Shown here: positions 47,157 to 57,163 of the stretch, piece after piece
Layout of the letters: each line of letters starts with the position of its first letter
How positions within the stretch are numbered: position 1 is the first letter of the stretch
Assembly (NCBI GenBank): GCA_965221415.1
Contig: OZ244887.1
Span: 248,001-312,000, forward strand
DNA: 64,000 bases
Direction: 5' to 3'
Origin: UBA8337 sp965221415
GTDB lineage: Bacteria; Pseudomonadota; Alphaproteobacteria; RS24
Made by a program: the position numbers and the translations under genes
Notes under the pieces: model-generated
The model's input: only the letters and a program-made list of their open reading frames with translations
Told to the model about the DNA's origin: nothing
Databases searched by the model: none

Positions 47157-48359
47157 TTGCGCCTCATATTTAGTGCCATGCTGTTTTGCGCTCTCGGATG
47201 GCCGCTTGCGGCACACGCTGCTCCAGAGCAGACCGATGCGTTTGCGCAGTTTATCGCCGAGATTAAACACGAAGCCGCGCAAAAAGGTGTCGCTGCGCAA
47301 TATCTCGATGCGCTTGAGCAACTCACGCCTGATCCTGATGTCCAGCGACTTGCGGCGCGCCAGCCCGAATATGTCAAACCGATTTGGTCGTATTTGGTGC
47401 ATATGGTGACGCCCGAGCGACTTAGGCTCGGCGTGCGCGAATTGAAAACCCGCGCGGCGTTTCTAGAAAGCCTCGAGATTAAATATGGCGTGCCGCGCGG
47501 CATATTGGTGGCGATTTGGGGGGTCGAGACGAATTATGGCGGCAATAAAGGTAGCCATTCTGTGCTGCAAGCTCTGGCGACTTTGGGCTATACGGGCAAA
47601 CGCGCGGCTTTTGGGCGGCAACAATTATTGTCGGCGTTGCAAATCTTGCAATCGGGCGATGTAAAGCTCGAAGACTTTAAAGGCAGTTGGGCAGGCGCGA
47701 TGGGGCATACGCAATTTATCCCGACGACCTATGAAGGCTACGCCGCCGATGGCACAGGCGATGGCATTCGCGATATTTGGACCGAGCCAAAAGATGCGTT
47801 GGCCTCGACAGCCAATTACTTAAAACGCATGGGCTGGCAACGCGACCTCATATGGGGGTTCGAGGTGCGCGTGCCAGATGATATGGATTTCTCTTTAGCC
47901 AAACTCAAAAGCCCCAAAGCCGCGAGCTTTTGGCGCGATGCGGGGATTCAAGGGGTCAATCGAAAAATCGACGACGCGCTGGGGGATATGTCATTATTTG
48001 CCCCCGCCGGCTTGCGCGGGCCAATATTTCTTGTGACCCGAAATTTCCGCGCCTTGCTGCGCTACAATACCGCCCCCGCCTATGCCTTGGCGGTGGGGCA
48101 TTTGAGCGAACAGTTTTTTGCAAACACTCCTTTTTCGCGCGACTGGCCGATGGCCGACCGCCCTCTATTACCCGATGAAATCGCAGAATTGCAACGCCAC
48201 CTCACAAAAGCAGGCTTCGGCACAGGCGATATTGACGGCGTATTGGGTCGCCAAACCATCGCCGCCGTGCGCGATTATCAAAGCGCGCGGGGGCTTGCCG
48301 CCGATGGCTACGCAACGCCCGGCTTGCTACGCGTGCTGGCGCAGGAAAATAAACGCTAA
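47157..48359 (+). CDS. Membrane-bound lytic transglycosylase (MltB-like) with peptidoglycan-binding domain
   Basis: 400 residues. TTG 47157 follows AAGGAG at 7 bases; the upstream TTG has no ribosome site. Signal peptide of 21 residues ends LAAHAA. The transglycosylase domain has AIWGVETNYGG with catalytic Glu124, and the family blocks GAMGHTQFIPTTY and DALASTANYLKRMGW. A PG_binding_1-like domain ends the protein (LTKAGFGTGDIDGVLGRQTIAAV). It cuts peptidoglycan in the periplasm. It is followed by the MoxR gene 31 bases on. Confidence 0.92.
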   Translation: MRLIFSAMLFCALGWPLAAHAAPEQTDAFAQFIAEIKHEAAQKGVAAQYLDALEQLTPDPDVQRLAARQPEYVKPIWSYLVHMVTPERLRLGVRELKTRAAFLESLEIKYGVPRGILVAIWGVETNYGGNKGSHSVLQALATLGYTGKRAAFGRQQLLSALQILQSGDVKLEDFKGSWAGAMGHTQFIPTTYEGYAADGTGDGIRDIWTEPKDALASTANYLKRMGWQRDLIWGFEVRVPDDMDFSLAKLKSPKAASFWRDAGIQGVNRKIDDALGDMSLFAPAGLRGPIFLVTRNFRALLRYNTAPAYALAVGHLSEQFFANTPFSRDWPMADRPLLPDEIAELQRHLTKAGFGTGDIDGVLGRQTIAAVRDYQSARGLAADGYATPGLLRVLAQENKR

Positions 48360-48390
48360 TAAGCCGCGCAATTGTGCTATCTTCGCCCGC

Positions 48391-49350
48391 ATGAGTGATA
48401 AGAAAAATCCAGCGTTAAGCGCTATCGAAAAAATTATGACTGGCTATCAAAAGCTTGGCTATGTCAGCGACCAACAAATCGCGACAGCCTTGTTTTTGGC
48501 GCAAAAGCTAGAAAAACCGCTCTTGGTGGAAGGCCCGCCCGGAGTCGGCAAAACCGAACTGGCCAAAGCCACAGCCGAGTATCTCGGTCTCGATATGATT
48601 CGCCTGCAGTGCTACGAAGGGCTGGATGAATCGAAAGCACTATATGAATGGCAATACGGCAAGCAGCTTTTATACACGCAAGTGCTGAAAGAAAAACTCG
48701 GCGATCTCATGCAAGGCGCAAGCTCGCTCGATGAAAGCATGACCCGCCTGAACGATTTTGAAGACGTGTTTTTCTCCGAACAGTTTTTGCAAACGCGCCC
48801 CTTGCTGCAAGCGTTGCAAAATGACGGGGGCGCGGTTTTGCTCATCGATGAGATTGATAAATCAGACGATGAGTTTGAAGCGTTCTTGCTCGAGATTTTG
48901 TCAGATTATCAAATCTCTATTCCCGAATTAGGGACGATTAAAGCCAAAAAGCCACCGCTGGTTTTTCTGACCTCGAATAATACCCGCGAGATTGGCGATG
49001 CGCTGAAACGGCGCTGTTTGCATCTGTATATTCCGTTTCCTGATGCGACCCGCGAGAAAACGATTTTGCAAGCCCGTGTGCCAGAACTCGATGCAACCCT
49101 GCGCGATAATATTGTCGATTTTGTGCAAGCGGTGCGTGAGATGGATTTGAAAAAGCCTCCCGCCGTGAGCGAAACCATCGATTGGGCGCGCACGATTGTA
49201 TTGCTCAATATGGCGGTTCTGGATAGCGATTTTGTGCGCAATACATTGAATGTATTGCTGAAATTCAAATCCGACATTGAGAATGTTGAAGGCGAAATCG
49301 CGCGCCTCATGCGGGAGACAAAAATGACACCCGACACGCCCATCCAATAG
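48391..49350 (+). CDS. MoxR-type AAA ATPase
   Basis: 319 residues from ATG 48391; an upstream frame is spurious. Walker A GPPGVGKTEL, Walker B LLIDEIDKSD, sensor 1 FLTSNN, and the Arg finger area KRRCLHLYIPFP match MoxR. Such ATPases load cofactors or act as chaperones together with the VWA protein encoded next to them. The next gene starts 9 bases later. Confidence 0.92.
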   Translation: MSDKKNPALSAIEKIMTGYQKLGYVSDQQIATALFLAQKLEKPLLVEGPPGVGKTELAKATAEYLGLDMIRLQCYEGLDESKALYEWQYGKQLLYTQVLKEKLGDLMQGASSLDESMTRLNDFEDVFFSEQFLQTRPLLQALQNDGGAVLLIDEIDKSDDEFEAFLLEILSDYQISIPELGTIKAKKPPLVFLTSNNTREIGDALKRRCLHLYIPFPDATREKTILQARVPELDATLRDNIVDFVQAVREMDLKKPPAVSETIDWARTIVLLNMAVLDSDFVRNTLNVLLKFKSDIENVEGEIARLMRETKMTPDTPIQ

Positions 49351-49359
49351 GCCAACCCC

Positions 49360-50835
49360 GTGATTGCTGATTTCATCCGTATCCTGCGCGCCGCCGATAT
49401 CCAAGTATCACCCGCCGAGGCGATTGATGCAGCCGCGGTGATTGATGAGATTGGCTTTACCGAACGCCATCTTTTGAAATACGCGCTTGGTCATACATTG
49501 GCGAAAACCGAAAGCGAGAAGCACTCTTTTGATGAATGTTTTGATGTTTATTTTCAATCGCCAGACTTTGCTGCTGAGGGCGGGGTTGAGAGTGCTACCG
49601 CGACACAAGAGGGCGCAGAACAAGGCGAGTCCCAAGAAGGCGACTCGCAAGAAGGGGACTCTCAAGAAGGCCAACCAAATGATGCCAATTCGACTCCCTC
49701 AGGCGAGGTTAAAAATGGCGCGGTAAAATCGGGCGATGCTGCCGCCGTCATCAACGAAGATACGCCAGAGGAAAGCGCGGTGCAGGCATCTCTGGCCGAT
49801 ATGCTGCGTGCTAATGACACGGCTGCTTTGCAAGCGGCGATTTCTGAAGCGGCGACCAGAGTAGGGCTTGCCGATGCCAAATTATTCACGCAACAGGGCA
49901 TGTTTTCGCGCCGCATCATGGAAGCGATGGGGTTGAACGCGCTTGATGGTCTTATCCGCGATTTGGCGGAGGGCGGCGAGACAGAGGCCGCAAATCGGCT
50001 GCGCGAGGGACGCGCTCATTTGTTCGAAGCGGTGTTTGATTTTGTCGAACGCCAGATTGCCATGCGGACAAAAAATGCCGGACGGCTGCTTCGTGAGGAT
50101 GCGCTGAGCCGTATTCGTTTGTCCAATCTGGATGCGTCGGATATGAAAATCATGCGCGGGCTGATTCAACGGCTTGCCAAAAAGCTTGCGTCGCGCCATT
50201 CGCGGCGGCGCAAAAAGGCGCAGCGCGGCATGTTGGATATCCGCCGCACCATGCGCCGTAACATATCTTATGATGGCAATTTGTTTGAGCTCGCTTGGCG
50301 GCGCACCAAAATCGACCGTCCCAAGCTCATCGTGCTTTGCGATGTTTCTGGTTCGGTGGCGGCGGTGTCGCGGTTTTTTCTGATGTTCTTATATAGTCTC
50401 GATGAGGTGATGCCGAAGACGCGCTCTTTTGTTTTTTCAAACCGCGCTGGCGAGATATCCGACATGATGCGCGAAGGCGACATCGAGCAGGTGATGGAAT
50501 CTGCTCTGCGGCAATATGGCGGCGGCTCAACCGATTATGGCATGTCGATGATGGACTTGGCCGAGGCGACGCTGGACAGTATCGACTCGCGCACAACCGT
50601 GATGATTTTGGGCGATGCGCGCGCCAATTATGGCGACCCGGGGCATTTGGTGTTGAAAGAAATCCACGACCGCGCACGCCGCGTGATTTGGCTCAATCCA
50701 GAACCCGAAGCGACATGGAATAGCGGCGATAGCGAAATGAAACGTCTTGGTGCTTATTGCACGCATAAGCAAGTGTGTAATTCGGTGAAACATGTCGAGC
50801 GCGTGCTCGATGATTTGCTGCGCCTCAGTAGTTAG
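49360..50835 (+). CDS. VWA domain protein, CoxE-like
   Basis: 491 residues from GTG 49360. The N-terminal helical part has a Gln/Glu/Ser-rich stretch (EQGESQEGDSQEGDS, near residues 85-105) that contains a short repeated EGDSQ-type unit. The C-terminal VWA domain has MIDAS DVSGS at residue 328, then a Thr and GDARANYG. It pairs with MoxR, as in CoxD/CoxE; in CO dehydrogenase systems this pair matures the metal site, but no such enzyme is here, so the client is unknown. The end overlaps gltD by 4 bases. Confidence 0.9.
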   Translation: MIADFIRILRAADIQVSPAEAIDAAAVIDEIGFTERHLLKYALGHTLAKTESEKHSFDECFDVYFQSPDFAAEGGVESATATQEGAEQGESQEGDSQEGDSQEGQPNDANSTPSGEVKNGAVKSGDAAAVINEDTPEESAVQASLADMLRANDTAALQAAISEAATRVGLADAKLFTQQGMFSRRIMEAMGLNALDGLIRDLAEGGETEAANRLREGRAHLFEAVFDFVERQIAMRTKNAGRLLREDALSRIRLSNLDASDMKIMRGLIQRLAKKLASRHSRRRKKAQRGMLDIRRTMRRNISYDGNLFELAWRRTKIDRPKLIVLCDVSGSVAAVSRFFLMFLYSLDEVMPKTRSFVFSNRAGEISDMMREGDIEQVMESALRQYGGGSTDYGMSMMDLAEATLDSIDSRTTVMILGDARANYGDPGHLVLKEIHDRARRVIWLNPEPEATWNSGDSEMKRLGAYCTHKQVCNSVKHVERVLDDLLRLSS

Positions 50836-52238
50836 CGCGGCAATAGCGTCTCACCCATCAAGAATAAATCGACCTCGCGGGCGCATTGGCGACCCTCGCG
50901 AATCGCCCAGACAACCAGCGATTGACCTCGGCGCATATCCCCGCATGCAAAGGTTTTTGCGCGCGAGGTTTCATACGTCGCTGTGTCGGCGGCGACATTG
51001 CCACGGTCATCTTTTGCCAGTCCCAAATCATCCACCAGCCCTTCATGCACGGGATGAATAAACCCCATCGCCAGCAATACAAGGTCGGCTTTTAGGTCGA
51101 ATTCAGAGCCTGCAATCGCCTGCATGTCGTCATCAATCTTCGTGCATTGAATGGCGGTGACGTGGCCATCTTTGCCTTGTATTTGGGTCGTCATGACCGA
51201 AAAGTCGCGCACCGCGCCTTCCGCCTGACTGCTTGATGTGCGCATTTTCAACGGCCAATCTGGCCATGTCATGGCTTTGTCTTCTTTCTCGGGCGGCATC
51301 GGCATAATTTCTAACTGCGTCACCGATAACGCGCCTTGGCGAAAGCTCGTGCCGATGCAATCCGACCCCGTATCGCCACCGCCAATGACGATGACGTGTT
51401 TGCCTTCGGCCAAAATAGGCGTGCCATCGCCAATCGGTTCTTGCCCAATGCGGCGATTTTGTTGCGGTAAGAAATCCATCGCAAAATGCACGCCGTCAAG
51501 CTCGCGCCCCGTCACAGGTAAATCGCGCGGCACTTCTGAACCACACGCTAAAATATACGCATCATGCTTGTCGTCTAGCGTATCGCCTCCAGCATGGACA
51601 CCATAATGAAAGGTGACACCTTCGGCTTCCATTTGCGCCACGCGTTGGTCGATGCCGTGTTTTTCCATTTTGAAATCTGGTATGCCATAGCGTAGCAAGC
51701 CGCCCGCTTTGAGGTTGCGTTCGTATAAATGCACATCATGGCCAGCGCGGGCTAATTGTTGCGCGGCGGCCATGCCAGCAGGACCCGCCCCGATAATACC
51801 GACGCTTTTGCCCGTCTTGTGGTCTGGCACTTGCGGTTTAATCCAACCTTCTTCCCACCCTCGGTCGATAATCGCGCACTCGACCGATTTGATGGTCACG
51901 GGATTATCATCAATATTGAGCGTGCAAGAGGCCTCGCAAGGGGCGGGGCAAATGCGACCTGTAAATTCAGGAAAATTATTCGTCGAGTGCAGATTGGTCA
52001 GCGCCGCCTTCCAGTCATTTGTGTAGACCAAATCATTCCAGTCGGGGATTTGATTGTTCACCGGACAACCATTATGGCAATACGGGACACCGCAATCCAT
52101 GCAGCGCGAGGCTTGCGCCCGCAGGTCGTTTTCATCCATTGGCACGGTGAACTCGCGAAAGTTTTGCACCCGTTCGTCCGCCGGCAGAAGCCCACTATCC
52201 TGACGGTCTAGTTCTAAAAATGCGGTTGGCTTACCCAT
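50832..52238 (-). CDS. gltD: Glutamate synthase small subunit
   Basis: 468 residues from ATG 52238 with AGGAG. The N-terminal Cys-rich part (CMDCGVPYCHNGCP, CPAPCEASC) holds the Fe-S clusters; FAD binding GAGPAGMAAAQ and NADPH binding GGGDTGSDC follow. It passes NADPH electrons to GltB to make glutamate from glutamine and 2-oxoglutarate. It starts 2 bases after the gltB stop, so the two are translated together. Its end overlaps the VWA gene. Confidence 0.96.
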   Translation of the reverse strand: MGKPTAFLELDRQDSGLLPADERVQNFREFTVPMDENDLRAQASRCMDCGVPYCHNGCPVNNQIPDWNDLVYTNDWKAALTNLHSTNNFPEFTGRICPAPCEASCTLNIDDNPVTIKSVECAIIDRGWEEGWIKPQVPDHKTGKSVGIIGAGPAGMAAAQQLARAGHDVHLYERNLKAGGLLRYGIPDFKMEKHGIDQRVAQMEAEGVTFHYGVHAGGDTLDDKHDAYILACGSEVPRDLPVTGRELDGVHFAMDFLPQQNRRIGQEPIGDGTPILAEGKHVIVIGGGDTGSDCIGTSFRQGALSVTQLEIMPMPPEKEDKAMTWPDWPLKMRTSSSQAEGAVRDFSVMTTQIQGKDGHVTAIQCTKIDDDMQAIAGSEFDLKADLVLLAMGFIHPVHEGLVDDLGLAKDDRGNVAADTATYETSRAKTFACGDMRRGQSLVVWAIREGRQCAREVDLFLMGETLLPR

Positions 52239-52239
52239 T

Positions 52240-55200
52240 TTACTCTCCTGCGACTGGCTGAACGCCCGCGTCTTGTTCGTCCATCTCATTGAGCGCACGG
52301 CGGAATTCTGTCGGCATGACTTTGTGGAATTTGGGAAGATACGCCTCCCACTTGCCCAAGATTTCTTGCGCCCGTTTTGAGTTTGTATAGCGCGCATGGT
52401 TTTCCAACAATGTATGCAAACGCGCTGCATCATCGTTCAGCAAATCGGCTTTCAGATTACTCAGCGCGTGTCCTTCGCCCGTGATGGTCTCAAGCTCGAC
52501 CATCGCCATATTGCAGCGGCTTTCAAATGTCGCATCCTCGTCGAGCACATAAGCAATGCCGCCAGACATGCCCGCTGCGAAGTTGCGCCCCGTCTTGCCC
52601 AATACGACCACACAGCCGCCCGTCATATATTCGCAGCAATGGTCGCCCGCGCCTTCGACAACCGCAATCGCGCCAGAGTTGCGCACGGCAAAACGCTCGC
52701 CCGCAACGCCACGGAAATAGCACTCGCCATCCACCGCGCCATATAAGACAGTGTTGCCGACAATAATACTTTTCTCTGGCACAATCGCGCTTTCGGCTGG
52801 CGGGTAAATCGCAATGCGTCCGCCTGACAATCCTTTGCCAACATAATCATTGGCCTCGCCTTCAAGCTCAAGGCTAATGCCGCGTGCCAAGAAAGTGCCA
52901 AAGCTTTGACCCGCCGTGCCTTTTAGTTTCACCGAAATCGTGTCATCCGCTAGTCCCGCATGACCATAGCGATGCGCCAACTCGCCCGACAGCATCGTGC
53001 CAGCCGAACGGTCGACATTGGTGATGGTCGCATCAATATGCACAGGCGTTTTATTATCTAACGCAGGGGCAGCTTGTTCGATGAGCCTGCGGTCGAGAAT
53101 ATCGTCAATCGGATGGGCTTGCGCTTGCGTATGATAGGTCGGGTTCTCGGAGCTTATTTTGGTGAACAGCCGTGTAAAGTCGAGACCCTCCGCTTTCCAA
53201 TGGTCAACCGCTTTGCGCGTATCCAGTAAGTCAGCTTGGCCGATAATCTCATTGAGGCTCGCAAAACCCATTTCAGCCAACATCTCGCGCACTTCTTCGG
53301 CAATAAAGAAGAAATAATTAATCACATGCTCTGGCTGACCCGTAAAGCGTTTGCGCAGCGTTTCGTTCTGGGTCGCAATACCCACAGGACACGTATTAAG
53401 ATGGCACTTGCGCATCATAATGCAGCCTGCGGCAATCAGGGGCGCGGTGGAAAACCCAAACTCATCCGCCCCAAGCAAAGCGCCAATAATCACATCGCGA
53501 CCCGTGCGCAACCCGCCATCAACTTGCACCGCAATGCGTGTGCGCAAATCGTTCAGCACCAATGTCTGATGCGTTTCGGCCAAGCCGATTTCCCACGGGC
53601 TGCCCGCATGTTTTATCGAGGTCAACGGACTAGCCCCCGTGCCGCCTTCAAAGCCTGAAATAGTGACATGGTCAGCACGCGCTTTCGAGACACCTGCGGC
53701 AACCGTGCCAACGCCGACCTCGGACACCAGCTTAACGGATATATCGGCGCGCGGATTGGCGTTTTTCAAATCGAAAATCAGCTGTGCCAAATCTTCGATG
53801 GAATAAATATCATGGTGCGGTGGCGGCGAGATAAGCCCGACCCCCGGCGTTGAATAGCGCACGGCGGCAATGCGGCGGTCTACCTTATGACCCGGCAATT
53901 GGCCGCCTTCGCCCGGCTTTGCGCCTTGCGCCATTTTAATTTGAATCATATCCGCGTTTGCCAAATACTCCGCCGTCACGCCAAAGCGCCCCGACGCCAC
54001 TTGCTTGATGGCAGAGCGTTTGCTGTCGCCATTTTCCATCGGGCTAAATCTGTGCGTTTCTTCGCCGCCTTCACCCGTATTGGATTTGCCGCCGAGGCGG
54101 TTCATCGCCACCGCCAGCGTCTCATGCGCTTCGGGGCTGATAGAGCCGAGCGACATCGCGCCCGTGGCAAAGCGTTTGACGATGTCCTCTACTGGCTCGA
54201 CTTGGTCAAGGGCAATCGGTTTGCGACCTGTCTCTTCGGCAGTGCGAATCTTAAACAGCCCGCGCAAGGTTAATAGAGTTTCGTCTTGCTGATTAATCTG
54301 GCGTGCATAATCTCGATATTGCTCGCGGCTATTGCCACGCACGGCGTGTTGCAATGTACCAACGCTGCTCGCATTCCACACATGGTCTTCGCCACGCACG
54401 CGCACCGCATATTCGCCGCCGACATCCAGTGCATCTTGCAGCACAACGCTATCGCTAAAGGCCTCTCTGTGGCGGCGCAGCGTTTCTTGTGCGACTTCAT
54501 CAAGGCCGATGCCCTCAATGGTTGTCGCTGTGCCAGTGAAATACCCGTCGATAAAATCTTGTGCCAGACCAACCGCGTCAAAAATCTGCGCACCGCAATA
54601 AGATTGGTAAGTCGAAATACCCATTTTCGACATGACTTTACGCAAGCCCTTGCCTGCCGCTTTAACAAAATGGCCGTGGCCTTCTTCGCGGGTCAATTCT
54701 GGGACAAGCTTTTCGCGCAATTGGTCAACCGTATCAAAGGCGAGATAGGGGTTAATCGCTTCTGCGCCATAGCCTGCAAGGCAAGAGAAGTGATGAATTT
54801 CGCGTGCCTCCCCCGTCTCCACCACCAGACCAGCCGATGTGCGCAAGCCTTTGCGAATAAGATGGTGATGCACAGCCGCCGTTGTCAGCATCGCTGGAAT
54901 AGCCACGCGTGTCGCGCTCGCCGCACGGTCAGACAGGATTATAATATTCTCATGGCCATTGGCGATAGCATTCTCGGCCTCGGTGCAAAGCACATCGAGG
55001 CGTGCCTTGAGACCATCAACGCCGCTCTCAAGATCCCACGTCATATCCAGTGTGATGGCATGAAAGTCATTGTCTTCAATGTCAGAAATACGGCGAATCT
55101 TCCGCAAATCATCATTCGACAAAATCGGCTGCGCCACTTCCAGACGCTTAATGCCAGACGTGCCTTCCAAATCGAGCAGGTTCGGGCGCGGGCCAATGAA

Positions 55201-56880
55201 AGAGACCAGCGACATCACCAATTCCTCGCGGATTGGGTCGATGGGCGGGTTGGTGACTTGCGCGAAGTTCTGCTTGAAGTAAGTGTAAAGCGGCTTCGAT
55301 TTATCCGACAGCGCAGAGGGCGGCGTGTCGGTTCCCATGGATCCGGTGCCTTCTTCGCCACGCTCGAGCATCGGCGCGATGAGGAATTTCAAATCCTCTT
55401 GCGTGTAGCCAAAGGCTTGTTGCAGTTGGATAAGCGGCAAATCAGATTGCGCCCGCGCCTTGCCTTCAGGGGGGGGGAGTTCTTCGAGTTTAATCTGCGT
55501 GCGTGCCAGCCATTCGCCATAAGGGTGCGACCCCGCCAAATCAGCCTTGATTTCATCATCGGAAATAATCCGCCCCTTTTCGAGGTCAATCAGCAACATT
55601 TTGCCCGGCTGTAATCGCCATTTCTCGATGATTTTTTCTTCTGGCGCGAGCAGCACACCCATTTCAGATGCCATGACGACGCGGTCATCAGAGGTGACAT
55701 AATAACGCGCCGGCCGCAGACCATTACGGTCAAGCGTCGCGCCAATCTGGCGGCCATCAGAAAACGCCACCGCCGCAGGCCCATCCCATGGTTCCATCAG
55801 GGCGGCGTTATATTCGTAAAACGCACGCCTATCGTCATCCATAAGCGGATTGCCACTCCATGCCTCGGGAATGAGCATCATCATCGCATGCGCAGGCGAA
55901 TACCCCCCCATCACCAATAGCTCCAGCGCATTGTCAAAACTGGCGGAGTCGGACTGGCCTTCTTCAATCAGCGGCCAGAGTTTTTCTAAATCATCGCCCA
56001 ATAACTCAGAGGCAAGCGTTGCATGGCGCGCGGCCATCCAGTTGACATTGCCGCGCATTGTATTGATTTCGCCATTATGGCAAATCATGCGAAACGGGTG
56101 CGACAGCGACCATGTCGGGAAAGTATTGGTCGAAAAGCGCTGATGCACTAAAGCCATGGCCGATACCGTATCGCTATCGCACAGGTCAGGATAAAAGACC
56201 CCAAGCTGGCTCGACAAAAGCAGTCCCTTATACAGCACTGTGTAAGACGACATCGATGGAATATAAAAGAAGTCCTTGGCAGCAGCGATATCAGCACGCG
56301 CCACGGCCAGTTCAATCAAGCGGCGCGTCACAAACAAGTCGCGTTCAAAAGCAGCCTGCTCATTGCCCTTGGCGTTACCAATAAACAACTGCCGAATAAC
56401 TGGCTCGCTCGGCACAATCGAATAGCCAAGGTCTGAATTATCAACCGGCACATCGCGCCATCCCAAAAGCGTGTGGCCTTCATCAGCAATTTTTGTCTCA
56501 AAAATCTTTTCAATTTCGGCACGCGCAGCATCATCAGGCGGCAGGAATATCATAGCGACGCCATACTGACCTTCTTTCGGCAGCTCTATGTTAATCTGCG
56601 CTGTCGTTTTACGGAAAAACGCATCAGGGATTTGCAGCAACATGCCAACGCCGTCGCCAGCTTTGGGGTCTGCGCCGACAGCACCGCGATGCTCGAGATT
56701 TTTCAAAATGGTCAGCCCATCGCGTATGATGTCGTGGCTTTTGACATTTTTGATGTTCGCCACAAAGCCGAGGCCACAGGCATCGTGCTCATTGGTCGGG
56801 TCATACAGACCCTGACGCTCTGGCAATCCATTGCGGATGGCTGGCGTTTTGCTCATTTTTTCACGCGGCTGCTTAGACAT
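52240..56880 (-). CDS. gltB: Glutamate synthase large subunit
   Basis: 1546 residues. ATG 56880 is preferred because GAGG lies 8 bases before; an ATG 18 bases earlier has no clear ribosome site. The N-terminal propeptide is removed at HDAC|GLGF so that Cys35 becomes the free nucleophile of the amidotransferase domain. Central FMN and 3Fe-4S parts include MMRKCHLNTCPVGIATQ, and the C-terminal beta-helix domain follows. It acts as an oligomer with GltD in the cytosol. The leader holds two hairpins and an upstream palindrome near its promoter. Confidence 0.97.
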   Translation of the reverse strand: MSKQPREKMSKTPAIRNGLPERQGLYDPTNEHDACGLGFVANIKNVKSHDIIRDGLTILKNLEHRGAVGADPKAGDGVGMLLQIPDAFFRKTTAQINIELPKEGQYGVAMIFLPPDDAARAEIEKIFETKIADEGHTLLGWRDVPVDNSDLGYSIVPSEPVIRQLFIGNAKGNEQAAFERDLFVTRRLIELAVARADIAAAKDFFYIPSMSSYTVLYKGLLLSSQLGVFYPDLCDSDTVSAMALVHQRFSTNTFPTWSLSHPFRMICHNGEINTMRGNVNWMAARHATLASELLGDDLEKLWPLIEEGQSDSASFDNALELLVMGGYSPAHAMMMLIPEAWSGNPLMDDDRRAFYEYNAALMEPWDGPAAVAFSDGRQIGATLDRNGLRPARYYVTSDDRVVMASEMGVLLAPEEKIIEKWRLQPGKMLLIDLEKGRIISDDEIKADLAGSHPYGEWLARTQIKLEELPPPEGKARAQSDLPLIQLQQAFGYTQEDLKFLIAPMLERGEEGTGSMGTDTPPSALSDKSKPLYTYFKQNFAQVTNPPIDPIREELVMSLVSFIGPRPNLLDLEGTSGIKRLEVAQPILSNDDLRKIRRISDIEDNDFHAITLDMTWDLESGVDGLKARLDVLCTEAENAIANGHENIIILSDRAASATRVAIPAMLTTAAVHHHLIRKGLRTSAGLVVETGEAREIHHFSCLAGYGAEAINPYLAFDTVDQLREKLVPELTREEGHGHFVKAAGKGLRKVMSKMGISTYQSYCGAQIFDAVGLAQDFIDGYFTGTATTIEGIGLDEVAQETLRRHREAFSDSVVLQDALDVGGEYAVRVRGEDHVWNASSVGTLQHAVRGNSREQYRDYARQINQQDETLLTLRGLFKIRTAEETGRKPIALDQVEPVEDIVKRFATGAMSLGSISPEAHETLAVAMNRLGGKSNTGEGGEETHRFSPMENGDSKRSAIKQVASGRFGVTAEYLANADMIQIKMAQGAKPGEGGQLPGHKVDRRIAAVRYSTPGVGLISPPPHHDIYSIEDLAQLIFDLKNANPRADISVKLVSEVGVGTVAAGVSKARADHVTISGFEGGTGASPLTSIKHAGSPWEIGLAETHQTLVLNDLRTRIAVQVDGGLRTGRDVIIGALLGADEFGFSTAPLIAAGCIMMRKCHLNTCPVGIATQNETLRKRFTGQPEHVINYFFFIAEEVREMLAEMGFASLNEIIGQADLLDTRKAVDHWKAEGLDFTRLFTKISSENPTYHTQAQAHPIDDILDRRLIEQAAPALDNKTPVHIDATITNVDRSAGTMLSGELAHRYGHAGLADDTISVKLKGTAGQSFGTFLARGISLELEGEANDYVGKGLSGGRIAIYPPAESAIVPEKSIIVGNTVLYGAVDGECYFRGVAGERFAVRNSGAIAVVEGAGDHCCEYMTGGCVVVLGKTGRNFAAGMSGGIAYVLDEDATFESRCNMAMVELETITGEGHALSNLKADLLNDDAARLHTLLENHARYTNSKRAQEILGKWEAYLPKFHKVMPTEFRRALNEMDEQDAGVQPVAGE

Positions 56881-56905
56881 GCTGCCTACCTCATTCATTT
56901 CTCGT

Positions 56906-56942
56906 GGCCGATTTTCATCGGCCGATAGGTCGTGTGCGACCT
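56906..56942 (-). promoter_or_regulatory. Tandem hairpins in the gltB leader
   Basis: Hairpin A: AGGTCG-CACA-CGACCT (56927-56942 on the plus strand). Hairpin B: GGCCGAT-GAAA-ATCGGCC (56906-56923) with a GAAA tetraloop. Both lie between the promoter and the ribosome site, 3 bases apart, which suggests a structured 5' leader. Confidence 0.5.
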
Positions 56943-56969
56943 GCTTAGCCTTTCGGCCAATGAGCGGGT

Positions 56970-56999
56970 ACTATAAGCGCAAGCGGGGCGTAATTTCAA
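56970..56999 (-). promoter_or_regulatory. gltB promoter
   Basis: On the minus strand, -35 TTGAAA (56999-56994), 18-base spacer and -10 TATAGT (56975-56970), about 90 bases before the gltB start. Confidence 0.6.
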
Positions 57000-57006
57000 G
57001 CAAATT

Positions 57007-57023
57007 GGTCAGTGATATTGACC
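57007..57023. promoter_or_regulatory. Palindrome by the gltB promoter, possible operator
   Basis: GGTCA-GTGATAT-TGACC, flanked by AAATT and AATTT so that the symmetry extends to 57002-57029. It lies just upstream of the gltB -35 element, where an activator or repressor could bind. Confidence 0.45.
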
Positions 57024-57078
57024 TAATTTGGGGGCTATTGACAGAAATACCGAAAAATCGCGGGTTACAGGCGAAAAT

Positions 57079-57128
57079 GGCACCCAACCCAATGAGGGGG
57101 AGGGGAACCTCATCATGGGTCGGGTGCC
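57079..57128 (-). terminator. Long hairpin terminator after the hsp20 gene
   Basis: Three stacked stems (GGCACCC/GGGTGCC, ACCCA/TGGGT, GAGG/CCTC) with short bulges and a loop of about 12 bases. On the minus strand ATTTTCG follows. It lies 36 bases after the hsp20 stop, between that gene and the gltB promoter. Confidence 0.6.
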
Positions 57129-57163
57129 GCGATTTTGGCTCACGAAACCAGCTACGAGAGGGA

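Noticed and set aside
54286..55614. 442-codon frame antisense to gltB
   Set aside because: Long antisense frames arise from codon bias in a well-conserved gene. There is no ribosome site and gltB is clearly the real gene.
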